DNA of 64,000 nucleotides from a virus, in IMG/VR virus record IMGVR_UViG_3300020154_000003, positions 62,001 to 126,000 of that record; one strand, given 5' to 3'. Numbering within the stretch: position 1 is the first letter of the stretch; every line of letters begins with the position of its first letter. The translations under genes and the position numbers were made by a program. Positions 28,204 through 34,775 of this stretch are shown in pieces. The notes under the pieces were generated by a model. That model was not told the origin of the DNA. It saw nothing but the letters and a program-made list of their open reading frames with translations, and did not search any database.

Positions 28204-28302
28204 TTATCTATTTAGTGGACATAGAATACAAAATCCTCCCAAGCATGAGCATTGTGGCTGATGTTGGGGGTGTTGAAGTGCTATGTTTACTAATGTTTTC
28301 AT
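28204..28302 (-). CDS. Tiny Cys-containing peptide, 32 aa
   Basis: The frame starts MKTLVNIALQ and ends with two close Cys pairs (CSC, then CILC). It has a near-perfect Bacteroidota promoter 16 bases upstream and a terminator downstream, which is the reason I call it. A function cannot be read. It belongs to a set of tiny single-gene cassettes (31319, 39880, 51455, 63023). Confidence 0.45.
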   Translation of the reverse strand: MKTLVNIALQHPQHQPQCSCLGGFCILCPLNR

Positions 28303-28317
28303 TTCGTTATTGTGATG

Positions 28318-28348
28318 CAAATGTAATAGTAAATACGTAGATTCCAAA
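28318..28348 (-). promoter_or_regulatory. Bacteroidota-type promoter
   Basis: Minus-strand TTTG (minus-33), exactly 19 bases, then TACATTTG (minus-7 TANNTTTG), just before the tiny Cys peptide. Confidence 0.75.
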
Positions 28349-28375
28349 AAAAGGTTCAATTATTTTTTCACTTTT

Positions 28376-29422
28376 TTATTTAGGGCCAAAACTTCTATTT
28401 GGATTACCCCACAATTTAGCAGCAGAATCGGAGTGGGGAACATCAGGATGCAATGTCTCGCCAGTAAGTTCCTCAACCCATTTATACATCTCAGATGCAA
28501 TACCCATCCTTCTTTTATCGGGTCTCACATCAATACTTGCTTTCATTATTGAAGACTCATGCTGTTTACCGTAACTTACGTGACCTACCTCAGTACCATC
28601 TTCATTATCGAATGCGTATATATCGCCCCAAAGAAACCATTTCTCTTCAGGATATGGGTCTTTAATATGTATTAATGTAACCTTCGGAAGAACTTTCTTT
28701 TGATCGTAATTGGTGTAGTCCTTAAGTTTTTCTCTTTTATTTTTAACAAATTCAACACCAACATCATCATATGCCTCTTGAATCATTTCACCAACAAAAG
28801 CTGGTACTGGTCGCTTCGATCTATTCAATGAAAGTTCTAAACCCTTCTTCCAGTTAGGAGGCAAATTTGTAACGACATCGTTTATGTCTGTTTTTGTTTT
28901 TTCAAAATAATCTAAGATTTGGTCTTCCTGATGATCTTGAATATCTGGTGACACTAAAAATATAGTCCTGTTTGGAAACTCTATAAAGTAGTTCGTACTA
29001 ACTCTTTTAAGGCTGTCCCACACTCTGGTTGCATCGACTGTTCTATCAGTGTCAGTTGTTTTGTCTTTGTCTGATGACGATACAAACCCTAATTGATCGG
29101 AAAGCTTCTCATATATTTTCTTACCTAAACCGAGATTTCTAAAAGTATTTGGGATAGGCTCAACCGTCAAAATGTAATTAAAATTGGTAGGATCAATCAT
29201 GATTGATGGATTCCCAATTTCAGAATCAGCTTTAAACTGTGCATTAATTTCAGGGTCTCTGAAACCAATTTCATACCTACGATTATTGGCTTTTGGGATC
29301 AAAAGAATATCGTCTTTGGAAAGATTTTTGACTTTTTGCTGAATAGGGCTAACAGCATTGTCTGGTACGAGTTCAGAAATGTAGTTTTCCAGTTCTTCCT
29401 TAATTAAGTATTTTAAATCCAT
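28376..29422 (-). CDS. GNAT-like acetyltransferase, 348 aa
   Basis: Two regions look like N-acetyltransferase cores. An N-terminal one has ILTVEPIPNTFRNLGLGKKI (residues about 85-105). A clear C-terminal one has SIDVRPDKRRMGIASEMYKW, the acetyl-CoA binding loop, near residue 300. The substrate is unknown. Its late-type motif is 13 bases upstream. Duplicated GNAT-type proteins of this size occur in large T4-like phages. Confidence 0.7.
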   Translation of the reverse strand: MDLKYLIKEELENYISELVPDNAVSPIQQKVKNLSKDDILLIPKANNRRYEIGFRDPEINAQFKADSEIGNPSIMIDPTNFNYILTVEPIPNTFRNLGLGKKIYEKLSDQLGFVSSSDKDKTTDTDRTVDATRVWDSLKRVSTNYFIEFPNRTIFLVSPDIQDHQEDQILDYFEKTKTDINDVVTNLPPNWKKGLELSLNRSKRPVPAFVGEMIQEAYDDVGVEFVKNKREKLKDYTNYDQKKVLPKVTLIHIKDPYPEEKWFLWGDIYAFDNEDGTEVGHVSYGKQHESSIMKASIDVRPDKRRMGIASEMYKWVEELTGETLHPDVPHSDSAAKLWGNPNRSFGPK

Positions 29423-29435
29423 TTAAGATTTTTTT

Positions 29436-29443
29436 ATAAATAC
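29436..29443 (-). promoter_or_regulatory. Late-type promoter motif GTATTTAT
   Basis: Coding-strand AAGTATTTATA lies 13 bases before the acetyltransferase start. Confidence 0.55.
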
Positions 29444-29455
29444 TTAACTTTATGC

Positions 29456-29463
29456 TATATTTG
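29456..29463 (+). promoter_or_regulatory. Bacteroidota minus-7 element TATATTTG
   Basis: It lies 6 bases before the ATG at 29470, implying an almost leaderless transcript. No clear minus-33 TTTG is visible. Confidence 0.45.
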
Positions 29464-29469
29464 TATTTT

Positions 29470-29955
29470 ATGGGATTGGACATCAATACAAGTAAAGGTC
29501 AACTTTCACTCACTCAGGAACGAGAGGTTCAGGAGATTGTTAGTAGTAAATGGAAGGTTGACGTAATTGAAACAGGGAAGGACTCGATTGCTGCCTGTGA
29601 TGGCTTTCTAAGCCGAAATAACGTGATTATAGCCTGTTTTGAGACTAAATGCAGGTATGACATGACTTATGAGGAACTACTGGACAGGGGTAGCTGGTTG
29701 GTCACTTTCGATAAAATAAAGAAGTGTCAATTAGTGTCAAAATTGTTGCAAGTTCCCTTTATAGGGTTCCTTTATTTGCTACCTAAAAGCAACCCGGAAC
29801 AAAAATTGTTGGTCTATTGGAAGATTACGGATAAACAAGGGAACTTTGTTTTTGATTTTGAGGTAATGGATCAGGCAACGCAAAGGACGATTAACGGTGG
29901 AGAGACGGTCAGGCGAAATGCTTATCTTCCCGTAAATGAAATGGTTATTCTATAA
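29470..29955 (+). CDS. PD-(D/E)XK nuclease-like protein, 161 aa
   Basis: The start MGLDINTSKG is chosen because a longer frame would cross the promoter. The core CDGFLSRNNVIIACFETKCR (about residues 45-65) gives Asp, then Glu-x-Lys, as in PD-(D/E)XK nucleases; a helix with DRGSWLVTFDKI follows. It may be a DNA end-trimming or restriction-like nuclease. The assignment rests on this pattern only. Confidence 0.5.
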   Translation: MGLDINTSKGQLSLTQEREVQEIVSSKWKVDVIETGKDSIAACDGFLSRNNVIIACFETKCRYDMTYEELLDRGSWLVTFDKIKKCQLVSKLLQVPFIGFLYLLPKSNPEQKLLVYWKITDKQGNFVFDFEVMDQATQRTINGGETVRRNAYLPVNEMVIL

Positions 29956-29963
29956 GTATTTAT
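29956..29963 (+). promoter_or_regulatory. Late-type promoter motif GTATTTAT abutting ATG
   Basis: AAGTATTTAT is followed directly by the ATG at 29964. Either the motif is not a promoter here or translation starts at the second ATG at 29976. Confidence 0.4.
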
Positions 29964-30479
29964 ATGAAAAACAAAATGAAAAAGCCTACTAACGAATCGA
30001 TTACTAAAAATGCTGCTAATCTGGACGAGATCATCAACAATGTGGATGAGATGGAAATGATTCTACAGTCTAAAGAATTCCAAACCGCATTGGTTAATGA
30101 TTTAATCAGTGGGAAAAGGAATGTTGTAGAGTGGAAGTTGATTGACGGTAGTGGTAGTTTGGATGATGTTGAAAAGGGAACAATCAAAGACTATTTTGGT
30201 ATTGATTATAGCTTCGACTTCAAATACAGATACAATGGAAAGGTAATTCCTTTGACATTGTTCATTGGTGGTAGAGTGCATTTTAATGCGACACCAGTAC
30301 GTAGTGGAGATTGGATGACACCTCCCGAAGGTGGTGAAGTAACGGTAGATGAGAAGAACTTAGGGAGCGGTCTTGAATTAAGTTTGTTTGATCAAGAAGG
30401 TTCAGAAATTAGTGTGAAATGGCTAACACCTGATTTAGAGAAAAAATTAGCCAGAGAAATTATTAAGGATTACGTTTAA
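29964..30479 (+). CDS. Hypothetical protein, 171 aa
   Basis: A helical N-terminal 50 residues precedes a beta-rich domain containing WMTPPEGGEV and VKWLTPDLEK. It is directly followed by the receiver-like gene with no gap, so the two are probably cotranslated. No family is recognised. Confidence 0.55.
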   Translation: MKNKMKKPTNESITKNAANLDEIINNVDEMEMILQSKEFQTALVNDLISGKRNVVEWKLIDGSGSLDDVEKGTIKDYFGIDYSFDFKYRYNGKVIPLTLFIGGRVHFNATPVRSGDWMTPPEGGEVTVDEKNLGSGLELSLFDQEGSEISVKWLTPDLEKKLAREIIKDYV

Positions 30480-30887
30480 ATGAAAAAGTACAATCTCTAT
30501 TTGGATGATGTTAGAAAGCCAATTGATTCTTTGGATTATACCAAGAATAAGGCATATGTTACAGAAGAATGGGAGATCGTAAGATCATATGATGCTTTTG
30601 TGGCGCATATTACGAAGCATGGTTTGCCCGAACTTGTTTCGTTCGACCATGACTTGGCAGAGCCACATTATCATGAAAGCATGTATAAAGATGGGAAGGT
30701 TTATATGAAATATTTGGAAACCATTTCTGAAAAAACTGGCATGGATTGCGTTAAGTGGTTGGTGGAATACTGTCTCGATAACGGAAAAAAATTCCCAAAT
30801 TGGTACTTACACACCATGAATCCAGTTGGCCACGAGAACATGAAATCGTACATAATGTCGTTTTTGAAGCATTCAAGCACGATTTAG
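30480..30887 (+). CDS. Cyclic-phosphate-processing receiver-like protein, 135 aa
   Basis: The pattern LYLDDVRKP at the N-terminus, LVSFDHDLAE near 60, GMDCVKWLVEYC near 95 and HTMNPVGHENM near 115 matches the predicted cREC family, a receiver-like fold thought to act on cyclic phosphates in RNA repair. T4-type RNA repair genes also lie in this window (43407, 48813), which supports a role in RNA end healing. Family recall, not a search, so activity is unproven. Confidence 0.7.
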   Translation: MKKYNLYLDDVRKPIDSLDYTKNKAYVTEEWEIVRSYDAFVAHITKHGLPELVSFDHDLAEPHYHESMYKDGKVYMKYLETISEKTGMDCVKWLVEYCLDNGKKFPNWYLHTMNPVGHENMKSYIMSFLKHSSTI

Positions 30888-30951
30888 TATAGTTTACATT
30901 ATATTGGCATTAGGTTCGCATAAGGACTAATGTATTTAACCCCAAAGTGTA

Positions 30952-31266
30952 ATGAAACTGTTTGATAAGGTTAGTAATTTCCAAGAAGGCAAGGCAAATG
31001 TCCTTTATAATGAGATCGTTGATAAATTATCAGGTGATACTACCAATGAGAAAATCAGAACCGTTTGCCTTGACATTCTTGATAAGAAAATCAAGTTTGC
31101 TAACTCGCATAGAAAAAAAGGGAAAATAAATTTGATGGAAAATGAAATTTTCTTTGCAAATACGATAATTCATAATATCTTTGCGCCAGAGTATTCGATC
31201 ATCATCTCGAACGATGAGTTCGGACTCTCAGGAAGAAAAATCAAAAATAAATGGGAAAAACTGTAA
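30952..31266 (+). CDS. Hypothetical protein, 104 aa
   Basis: A basic, mostly helical protein. It lies between the receiver-like gene and a tiny ORF cassette. No motif is recognised. Confidence 0.5.
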   Translation: MKLFDKVSNFQEGKANVLYNEIVDKLSGDTTNEKIRTVCLDILDKKIKFANSHRKKGKINLMENEIFFANTIIHNIFAPEYSIIISNDEFGLSGRKIKNKWEKL

Positions 31267-31318
31267 CATTTTATAATTTTTTCCGTATTTACTAACAAAC
31301 CAGATAATACATTCGAAA

Positions 31319-31435
31319 ATGAAAACTTTAATATCATCAGTAACTTTAGAAGCATTAGCATTGAACGCTATGGCGGTTGCCTTAGTGGAGGATGATATGC
31401 GTCATGGGTTTTCTGATATTATAGTTGGATTCTAA
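31319..31435 (+). CDS. Tiny peptide, 38 aa
   Basis: It starts MKTLISSVTLEALALNAM, with a hydrophobic first half and an acidic second half. A strong terminator lies 23 bases downstream. Its promoter is weak: TACATTCG ends 3 bases before the ATG, one base off TANNTTTG. It is grouped with the other tiny cassettes by architecture. Confidence 0.4.
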   Translation: MKTLISSVTLEALALNAMAVALVEDDMRHGFSDIIVGF

Positions 31436-31458
31436 AAAAATAACAACATCAAATCAGG

Positions 31459-31486
31459 AAACCCGACCGAAAGTCGGGTTTTTTGT
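31459..31486 (+). terminator. Intrinsic terminator
   Basis: AAACCCGAC-CGAAA-GTCGGGTTT followed by TTTG. Nearly the same stem ends the cassettes at 39880 and 51455. Confidence 0.85.
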
Positions 31487-31517
31487 TTTTAGGAGTTCTT
31501 TGAAAATAAAAAGTAAT

Positions 31518-31699
31518 CGATGCGTGGTGGAATTGGTATACACTGCCTTTGAAACGCGATAAAACACATGAGCAACCAGTAAGCTGTTGTCATGATGCGC
31601 TGAGTAGTTGGACTGTCCGATGAAATCTAATCGGGCTGCGGGGGATAAACCGTGGGTTGTTTTCAACATCCAATACAGGTTCGAGTCCTGTCGCTGAAG
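31518..31699 (+). ncRNA. Long tRNA-Leu-like element, about 180 nt
   Basis: The 5' part (TGCGTGGTGGAATTGG) is a leucine-type acceptor/D region and the 3' end has a perfect T-arm ACAGG-TTCGAGT-CCTGT. About 100 extra bases with strong hairpins lie between (CATGA(G)CAAC/GTTGTCATG, CCGAT/ATCGG). The acceptor ends pair over only 3 bp and no anticodon can be fixed. It could be a decayed leucine tRNA with an insertion, or another RNA. Confidence 0.35.
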
Positions 31700-31717
31700 A
31701 TTGCTAGTAATTAAAAT

Positions 31718-31794
31718 GGTGCATTGGTGAAGTTGGTTATCATGCTTGCCTGTCACGCAAGAGTTCACGGGTTCGAGTCCCGTATGCACCGCCA
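31718..31794 (+). tRNA. tRNA-Asp(GTC) with encoded CCA
   Basis: Acceptor GGTGCAT/ATGCACC, loop CTGTCAC on CTTGC/GCAAG, and G73-CCA encoded, unlike most of the array. Confidence 0.9.
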
Positions 31795-31797
31795 CTT

Positions 31798-31869
31798 AGT
31801 CAGTGGGTACGTAGGTATGTATGTCCGGCTGTCACCCGGAAGAAGCGGGTTCAATTCCCGTACTGACTG
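31798..31869 (+). tRNA. tRNA-Asp(GTC), second
   Basis: Acceptor AGTCAGT/ACTGACT; loop CTGTCAC on TCCGG/CCGGA. A different body from the first Asp tRNA. Confidence 0.85.
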
Positions 31870-31895
31870 CGAAGGATGGTTGCAAACATCAGGGT

Positions 31896-31967
31896 TGTAT
31901 GTTCGTCTAGGGGTCTAGGACACTCCCTTCATCGGGGGAAACATTGGTTCGAATCCAATACATACTC
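31896..31967 (+). tRNA. tRNA-Glu-like with shortened anticodon loop
   Basis: D-arm TCGTCTAGGGGTCTAGGAC and the whole body align with bacterial tRNA-Glu. One base is missing between positions 27 and 43: stem CTCCC/GGGGG closes only TTCATC. Depending on pairing the anticodon could read TTC, TCA or CAT. Two normal Glu(TTC) tRNAs exist at 33039 and 33317. Confidence 0.5.
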
Positions 31968-31972
31968 AAATT

Positions 31973-32080
31973 GGTTGTGTAGTTTATGCGACTGTAAAAT
32001 CGGTCGGGCGTGTGATGCGCAGCATGTTTGGTTAGAATACTCTGGAATGAGAGAAGCAGGTTCGAATCCTGACACAACCG
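31973..32080 (+). ncRNA. tRNA-like element of 108 nt
   Basis: Acceptor GGTTGTG/CACAACC is a perfect 7 bp and the T-loop TTCGAAT is normal. The interior has two anticodon-like hairpins (CGACTG-TAAAAT-CGGTCG and CTCT-GGAATG-AGAG) and a D-loop-like GTTTGGTTAGA between them. The isotype is unresolved; it may be a fused or inserted tRNA. Confidence 0.45.
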
Positions 32081-32094
32081 CAAAAAAAGAAGAA

Positions 32095-32220
32095 ATGAAA
32101 ATTGAATTTATCACAATTGGGAACGTGCAGTTTTGGAGAGTCACAACATATGACTATTCATATAGCAGCAAAGATTTAGGTAAAGCTATTTTCAAATGCA
32201 TTGGCAGAATGCCCCAATGA
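32095..32220 (+). CDS. Small protein, 41 aa, stop inside a tRNA
   Basis: It starts MKIEFITIGN right after the 108-nt tRNA-like element. Its last codons ATG-CCC-CAA-TGA form the first ten bases of tRNA-Leu(CAA). Unknown function. Confidence 0.5.
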   Translation: MKIEFITIGNVQFWRVTTYDYSYSSKDLGKAIFKCIGRMPQ

Positions 32221-32294
32221 TGGAACTGGTAGTCATGCCACACTCAAAATGTGGTGCTCGTAAGGGCGTGTAGGTTCGAATCCTACTTGGGGTA
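32211..32294 (+). tRNA. tRNA-Leu(CAA)
   Basis: Class II tRNA with loop CTCAAAA on CCACA/TGTGG; acceptor GCCCCAA/TTGGGGT. It overlaps the preceding gene by 10 bases. Confidence 0.88.
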
Positions 32295-32304
32295 CAATAA
32301 ATAT

Positions 32305-32376
32305 GGGGCCATCGTATAATGGCTATTACTCCTGACTTGCACTCAGGGAATTAGGGTTCGAATCCCTATGGCTCCA
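32305..32376 (+). tRNA. tRNA-Ala(TGC)
   Basis: Acceptor GGGGCCA/TGGCTCC, loop CTTGCAC on CCTGA/TCAGG. The next gene starts one base later. Confidence 0.9.
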
Positions 32377-32377
32377 C

Positions 32378-32590
32378 ATGTATAAGAAATATAGTAAAGA
32401 AGAGTTTGGAAAAATATTTAACAAAGTTGTTGAAGAAGCTTTTTCAGAAGATGAAGTAGGTGAAACTGGTGTGTTGATTAAAGCGGGTGATATGGTGGTA
32501 TATACTAGTAGAGAGTTTTACGAAGAATTTAAAACTGATTTAATAAGACAATCACTCAAACCAGATGGAACCACTACGGAAGGAAATTAA
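32378..32590 (+). CDS. Hypothetical acidic protein, 70 aa
   Basis: The ATG is one base past tRNA-Ala, so its mRNA is probably released by tRNA processing. Helical, acidic, no motif. It overlaps the next gene by 26 bases. Confidence 0.55.
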   Translation: MYKKYSKEEFGKIFNKVVEEAFSEDEVGETGVLIKAGDMVVYTSREFYEEFKTDLIRQSLKPDGTTTEGN

Positions 32591-32765
32591 TACTAGATTC
32601 AAATTTGCTAAAGAGCAAGGTGAAATCTTTTTTAAACAGATAAAGAATGTTGAACGTGGAGGTGGAAATGTAGTCTCTTGTCTCGCAGCAAGAAAATATA
32701 GACAGGCTGGAAGAATTTACGATCATTATCAAAAGGAGTTTACTAAATATATAAACCAGAAATGA
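32565..32765 (+). CDS. Hypothetical basic protein, 66 aa
   Basis: Basic and helical with a central CLAARKYRQAGRIYDHY. It overlaps the previous gene in another frame. No family. Confidence 0.5.
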   Translation: MEPLRKEINTRFKFAKEQGEIFFKQIKNVERGGGNVVSCLAARKYRQAGRIYDHYQKEFTKYINQK

Positions 32766-32799
32766 AAAAGAAGGCACGATTATGTCGCCACGATAGCAA

Positions 32800-32884
32800 G
32801 GCTTCGTGGTGGAACGGCAGACACGCTAGACTTAAAATCTAGTGCTCAGTAATGGGCGTATGGGTTCAAGTCCCATCGAGGCTA
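32800..32884 (+). tRNA. tRNA-Leu(TAA)
   Basis: Class II; loop CTTAAAA on CTAGA/TCTAG; acceptor GGCTTCG/CGAGGCT with two G-U pairs. Confidence 0.88.
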
Positions 32885-32905
32885 CAATTTAAATGTAGTA
32901 AAGTT

Positions 32906-33034
32906 ATGAATGAAAAAAGATTAGAGCAATTAAGAGAAACGTGGGTTAAGAACGTAATGAAAGTTCAGAACATCACAAGAGCAGAGGCTGAAGTTTTATA
33001 TAGTAAAATTCAACCTCACAATTTAGCCAAGTAA
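32906..33034 (+). CDS. Small basic protein, 42 aa
   Basis: The ATG at 32906 gives MNEKRLEQLRETWVKNVM, a single amphipathic helix-rich protein between two tRNAs. Unknown. Confidence 0.45.
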   Translation: MNEKRLEQLRETWVKNVMKVQNITRAEAEVLYSKIQPHNLAK

Positions 33035-33038
33035 AAAT

Positions 33039-33111
33039 GGCGCATAGGACGATAGGCTAAGTCACAACCCTTTCAAGGTTGAAAAACAGGGTTCGAGTCC
33101 CTGATGCGCTA
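33039..33111 (+). tRNA. tRNA-Glu(TTC)
   Basis: Loop CTTTCAA on CAACC/GGTTG; acceptor GGCGCAT/ATGCGCT. Confidence 0.88.
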
Positions 33112-33113
33112 CG

Positions 33114-33311
33114 ATGGAACAAAAGAAATTTAAGTTAGTCTTTGATGTTGAAAAACTTGTCAAAGAAGGTAAGGCAACCATAATACCTGAGCATGAAGTT
33201 CAAAATTCTTTTAGGAGAATTAATGCTGAAATGAAAAAAGCACATCGTGATTTTAGACGTAAATCAAAGATGTCAGAACTGAGGGCCAGTAAGATTATAT
33301 TGAATTCTTAA
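33114..33311 (+). CDS. Small basic protein, 65 aa
   Basis: The ATG follows tRNA-Glu by 2 bases. The second half is very basic (RDFRRKSK region), so nucleic-acid binding is possible. No family. Confidence 0.5.
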   Translation: MEQKKFKLVFDVEKLVKEGKATIIPEHEVQNSFRRINAEMKKAHRDFRRKSKMSELRASKIILNS

Positions 33312-33316
33312 TTAAG

Positions 33317-33388
33317 GCTCCCATCGAATAACGGTTAGTTCGCGTCACTTTCAATGACGAAATAGGGGTTCGATTCCCCTTGGGAGTA
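33317..33388 (+). tRNA. tRNA-Glu(TTC), second
   Basis: Loop CTTTCAA on CGTCA/TGACG; acceptor GCTCCCA/TGGGAGT. Confidence 0.86.
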
Positions 33389-33446
33389 CAAAAAAAGTTC
33401 TTTGAAATTTTGAATATTGTAACTTGTTTATTAAGTTTACATAAAT

Positions 33447-33519
33447 GGCGATATAGTATAACGGCTTATTACGTCCCTCTCATAAGGGGAAAAAGATGGT
33501 TCGATTCCATCTATCGCTA
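33447..33519 (+). tRNA. tRNA with CAT anticodon (Met or Ile2)
   Basis: Loop CTCATAA on TCCCT/GGGGA; acceptor GGCGATA/TATCGCT. It lacks initiator features, so it is elongator Met or lysidine-modified Ile. Confidence 0.8.
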
Positions 33520-33522
33520 CTT

Positions 33523-33598
33523 ACGACAGAATAATCACAAGTGGTGCTTGTGGCTTCCGTGCTTTGGAAGTGATCATGGTTCGATTCCATCTGTCGTT
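33523..33598 (+). tRNA. Irregular tRNA with GCT anticodon and long D-stem
   Basis: Acceptor ACGACAG/CTGTCGT is perfect. The D-arm is an unusual 6-bp stem CACAAG/CTTGTG, the loop is GTGCTTT on CTTCC/GGAAG, and no long variable arm is present although GCT is a serine anticodon. A normal Ser(GCT) is at 54393. Confidence 0.5.
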
Positions 33599-33605
33599 AC
33601 AACAT

Positions 33606-33693
33606 CGCGGGATAGAGTAGTGGCCTAACTCGTCAGTCTCATAAGCTGAACCGTCTCATAAGGATGGCGTTGGTTCGAATCCAACTCCCGCTA
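33606..33693 (+). tRNA. Initiator-like tRNA(CAT) with duplicated anticodon hairpin
   Basis: Acceptor CGCGGGA/TCCCGCT leaves C1 unpaired, as in tRNA-fMet. The loop CTCATAA sits on TCAGT/GCTGA. The variable region is a second hairpin CCGTC-TCATAAG-GATGG. GTCTCATAAG occurs in both hairpins, which suggests a duplication of the anticodon arm. Confidence 0.65.
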
Positions 33694-33716
33694 CAAAATT
33701 TGTTAAACTTAAAGGT

Positions 33717-33911
33717 ATGTATTATGGATGTCCAAAATGTGGTTCAACTCAAGTAAGTGTTCTAACAGAAAATTATTATATCTGTTTGGGTTGTAACAAT
33801 ACATGGACTGAAAATATAAAAAATAAACATCGCGGGGTGGAGAAGTCGGTATCTCGTTTGGCTCATAACCAAAAGGTCGCAGGTTCAAGTCCTGCTCCCG
33901 CTACAAAGTAA
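33717..33911 (+). CDS. Zinc-ribbon protein running through a tRNA
   Basis: The first 40 residues hold a zinc ribbon, CPKCG then CLGCNNTW. The frame has no stop before tRNA-fMet and continues through it to a TAA at 33911, so the C-terminal 25 residues are encoded by the tRNA sequence. If the tRNA is cut out, the mRNA has no stop codon. Confidence 0.45.
   Translation: MYYGCPKCGSTQVSVLTENYYICLGCNNTWTENIKNKHRGVEKSVSRLAHNQKVAGSSPAPATK
33831..33903 (+). tRNA. tRNA-fMet(CAT), initiator
   Basis: CGCGGGGTGGAGAAGTC, unpaired C1-T72, and GGCTCATAACC anticodon arm with AGGTCG match bacterial initiator tRNA closely. Confidence 0.9.
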
Positions 33912-33912
33912 A

Positions 33913-34305
33913 ATGAGGAATAAGGAAAAACAAAAGCAGTATGCTAGGAAACATTATTTAAAGAATAAGGATAAAGTAAAAAAAAGTGCTGCATTTTATA
34001 AAAAAATTTCTAAAAAAAGAAATAAAGATTTTGTTATTGATTATTTATTAAAGCATCCATGTATTGATTGTTCAGAATCAGATATTGTTGTATTGGATTT
34101 TGATCATGTAAAAGATGATAAAATAATGAATATCGCTGATGCGATAAATAATGGTTGGTCAATAGAAAAACTAAAGACAGAAATTGAAAAATGTGTTATT
34201 CGATGTGCAAATTGTCATAGAAGAATAACACATCTAAGAAGACATAGCAGCTTGCGCATAGCTGGTAAACTTGTTAGATCGGATCATGCCCGAATCGGAC
34301 TTTAA
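33913..34305 (+). CDS. HNH homing-type endonuclease, 130 aa
   Basis: A Lys-rich N-terminus is followed by CIDCSESD, VVLDFDHVKDDK, and CANCHRRITHLRR: the paired Cys-x2-Cys zinc sites and the DFDH of HNH enzymes. It sits between tRNA genes, a common site of free-standing homing endonucleases in T4-like phages. Its C-terminus (after about residue 110) may be non-native. Confidence 0.85.
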   Translation: MRNKEKQKQYARKHYLKNKDKVKKSAAFYKKISKKRNKDFVIDYLLKHPCIDCSESDIVVLDFDHVKDDKIMNIADAINNGWSIEKLKTEIEKCVIRCANCHRRITHLRRHSSLRIAGKLVRSDHARIGL

Positions 34306-34357
34306 TCTGCGGAGCAATAGCTTACATTGGGGTCTGAATCAAGTATGCTGCAATTAT

Positions 34358-34430
34358 GCTTTCGTAGCTTAGTGGCAAAAGCACCATCTCGACAAGGTGG
34401 GAACCGTGAGTTCGAGTCTCACCGAAAGTA
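34358..34430 (+). tRNA. tRNA-Val(GAC) with C33
   Basis: It aligns base for base with the Val(TAC) at 34622, but the loop is TCGACAA, giving C at position 33 where nearly all tRNAs have U. Acceptor GCTTTCG/CGAAAGT. Confidence 0.75.
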
Positions 34431-34431
34431 C

Positions 34432-34620
34432 ATGAATGTTAAAACAGTTGACGAAAAAATTATTGGCCTCACAATAGATGAGGCTAAAAAATTATGGGAT
34501 GATATTCGTGTTATAGAAATTGATGGAAATCAAACAGTAATAACAAGGAATTACGTTCTAATGAGAATGAATGTAAAAGTAAGAGACGGTAAAATTGTTG
34601 AGTTCGTCAACTTCGGATAA
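34432..34620 (+). CDS. I78-family-like peptidase inhibitor, 62 aa
   Basis: The ATG is one base past tRNA-Val. IIGLTIDEAKKLW, IRVIEIDGNQTVIT and YVLMRMNVKVRDGKI follow the pattern of potato-inhibitor-like I78 proteins (GxxxxEA, then the Arg-Val loop and RxN). It is cytoplasmic here, as there is no signal peptide. It may block a host protease. Confidence 0.6.
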   Translation: MNVKTVDEKIIGLTIDEAKKLWDDIRVIEIDGNQTVITRNYVLMRMNVKVRDGKIVEFVNFG

Positions 34621-34621
34621 C

Positions 34622-34694
34622 ACTTTCGTAGCTTAGTGGCAAAAGCATCTGCATTACAAGCAGACAACCGGGGGTTCGAGTCCCTCCGAAAGTA
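34622..34694 (+). tRNA. tRNA-Val(TAC)
   Basis: Loop ATTACAA on TCTGC/GCAGA; acceptor ACTTTCG/CGAAAGT. Confidence 0.88.
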
Positions 34695-34700
34695 CAACAT

Positions 34701-34774
34701 GCCCACGTAACTCAGTGGTTCAGAGAGGTCGCCTTACAAGCGATCAGTCGGGAGTTCGATTCTCTCCGTGGGTA
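34701..34774 (+). tRNA. tRNA-Val(TAC), second
   Basis: Loop CTTACAA on GTCGC/GCGAT; acceptor GCCCACG/CGTGGGT. Its body differs from the first. Confidence 0.86.
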
Positions 34775-34775
34775 C

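Noticed and set aside
31724-31918. Open frames crossing tRNA-Asp genes
   Set aside because: They consist mostly of translated tRNA with typical arginine/serine-rich shadows and no start context.
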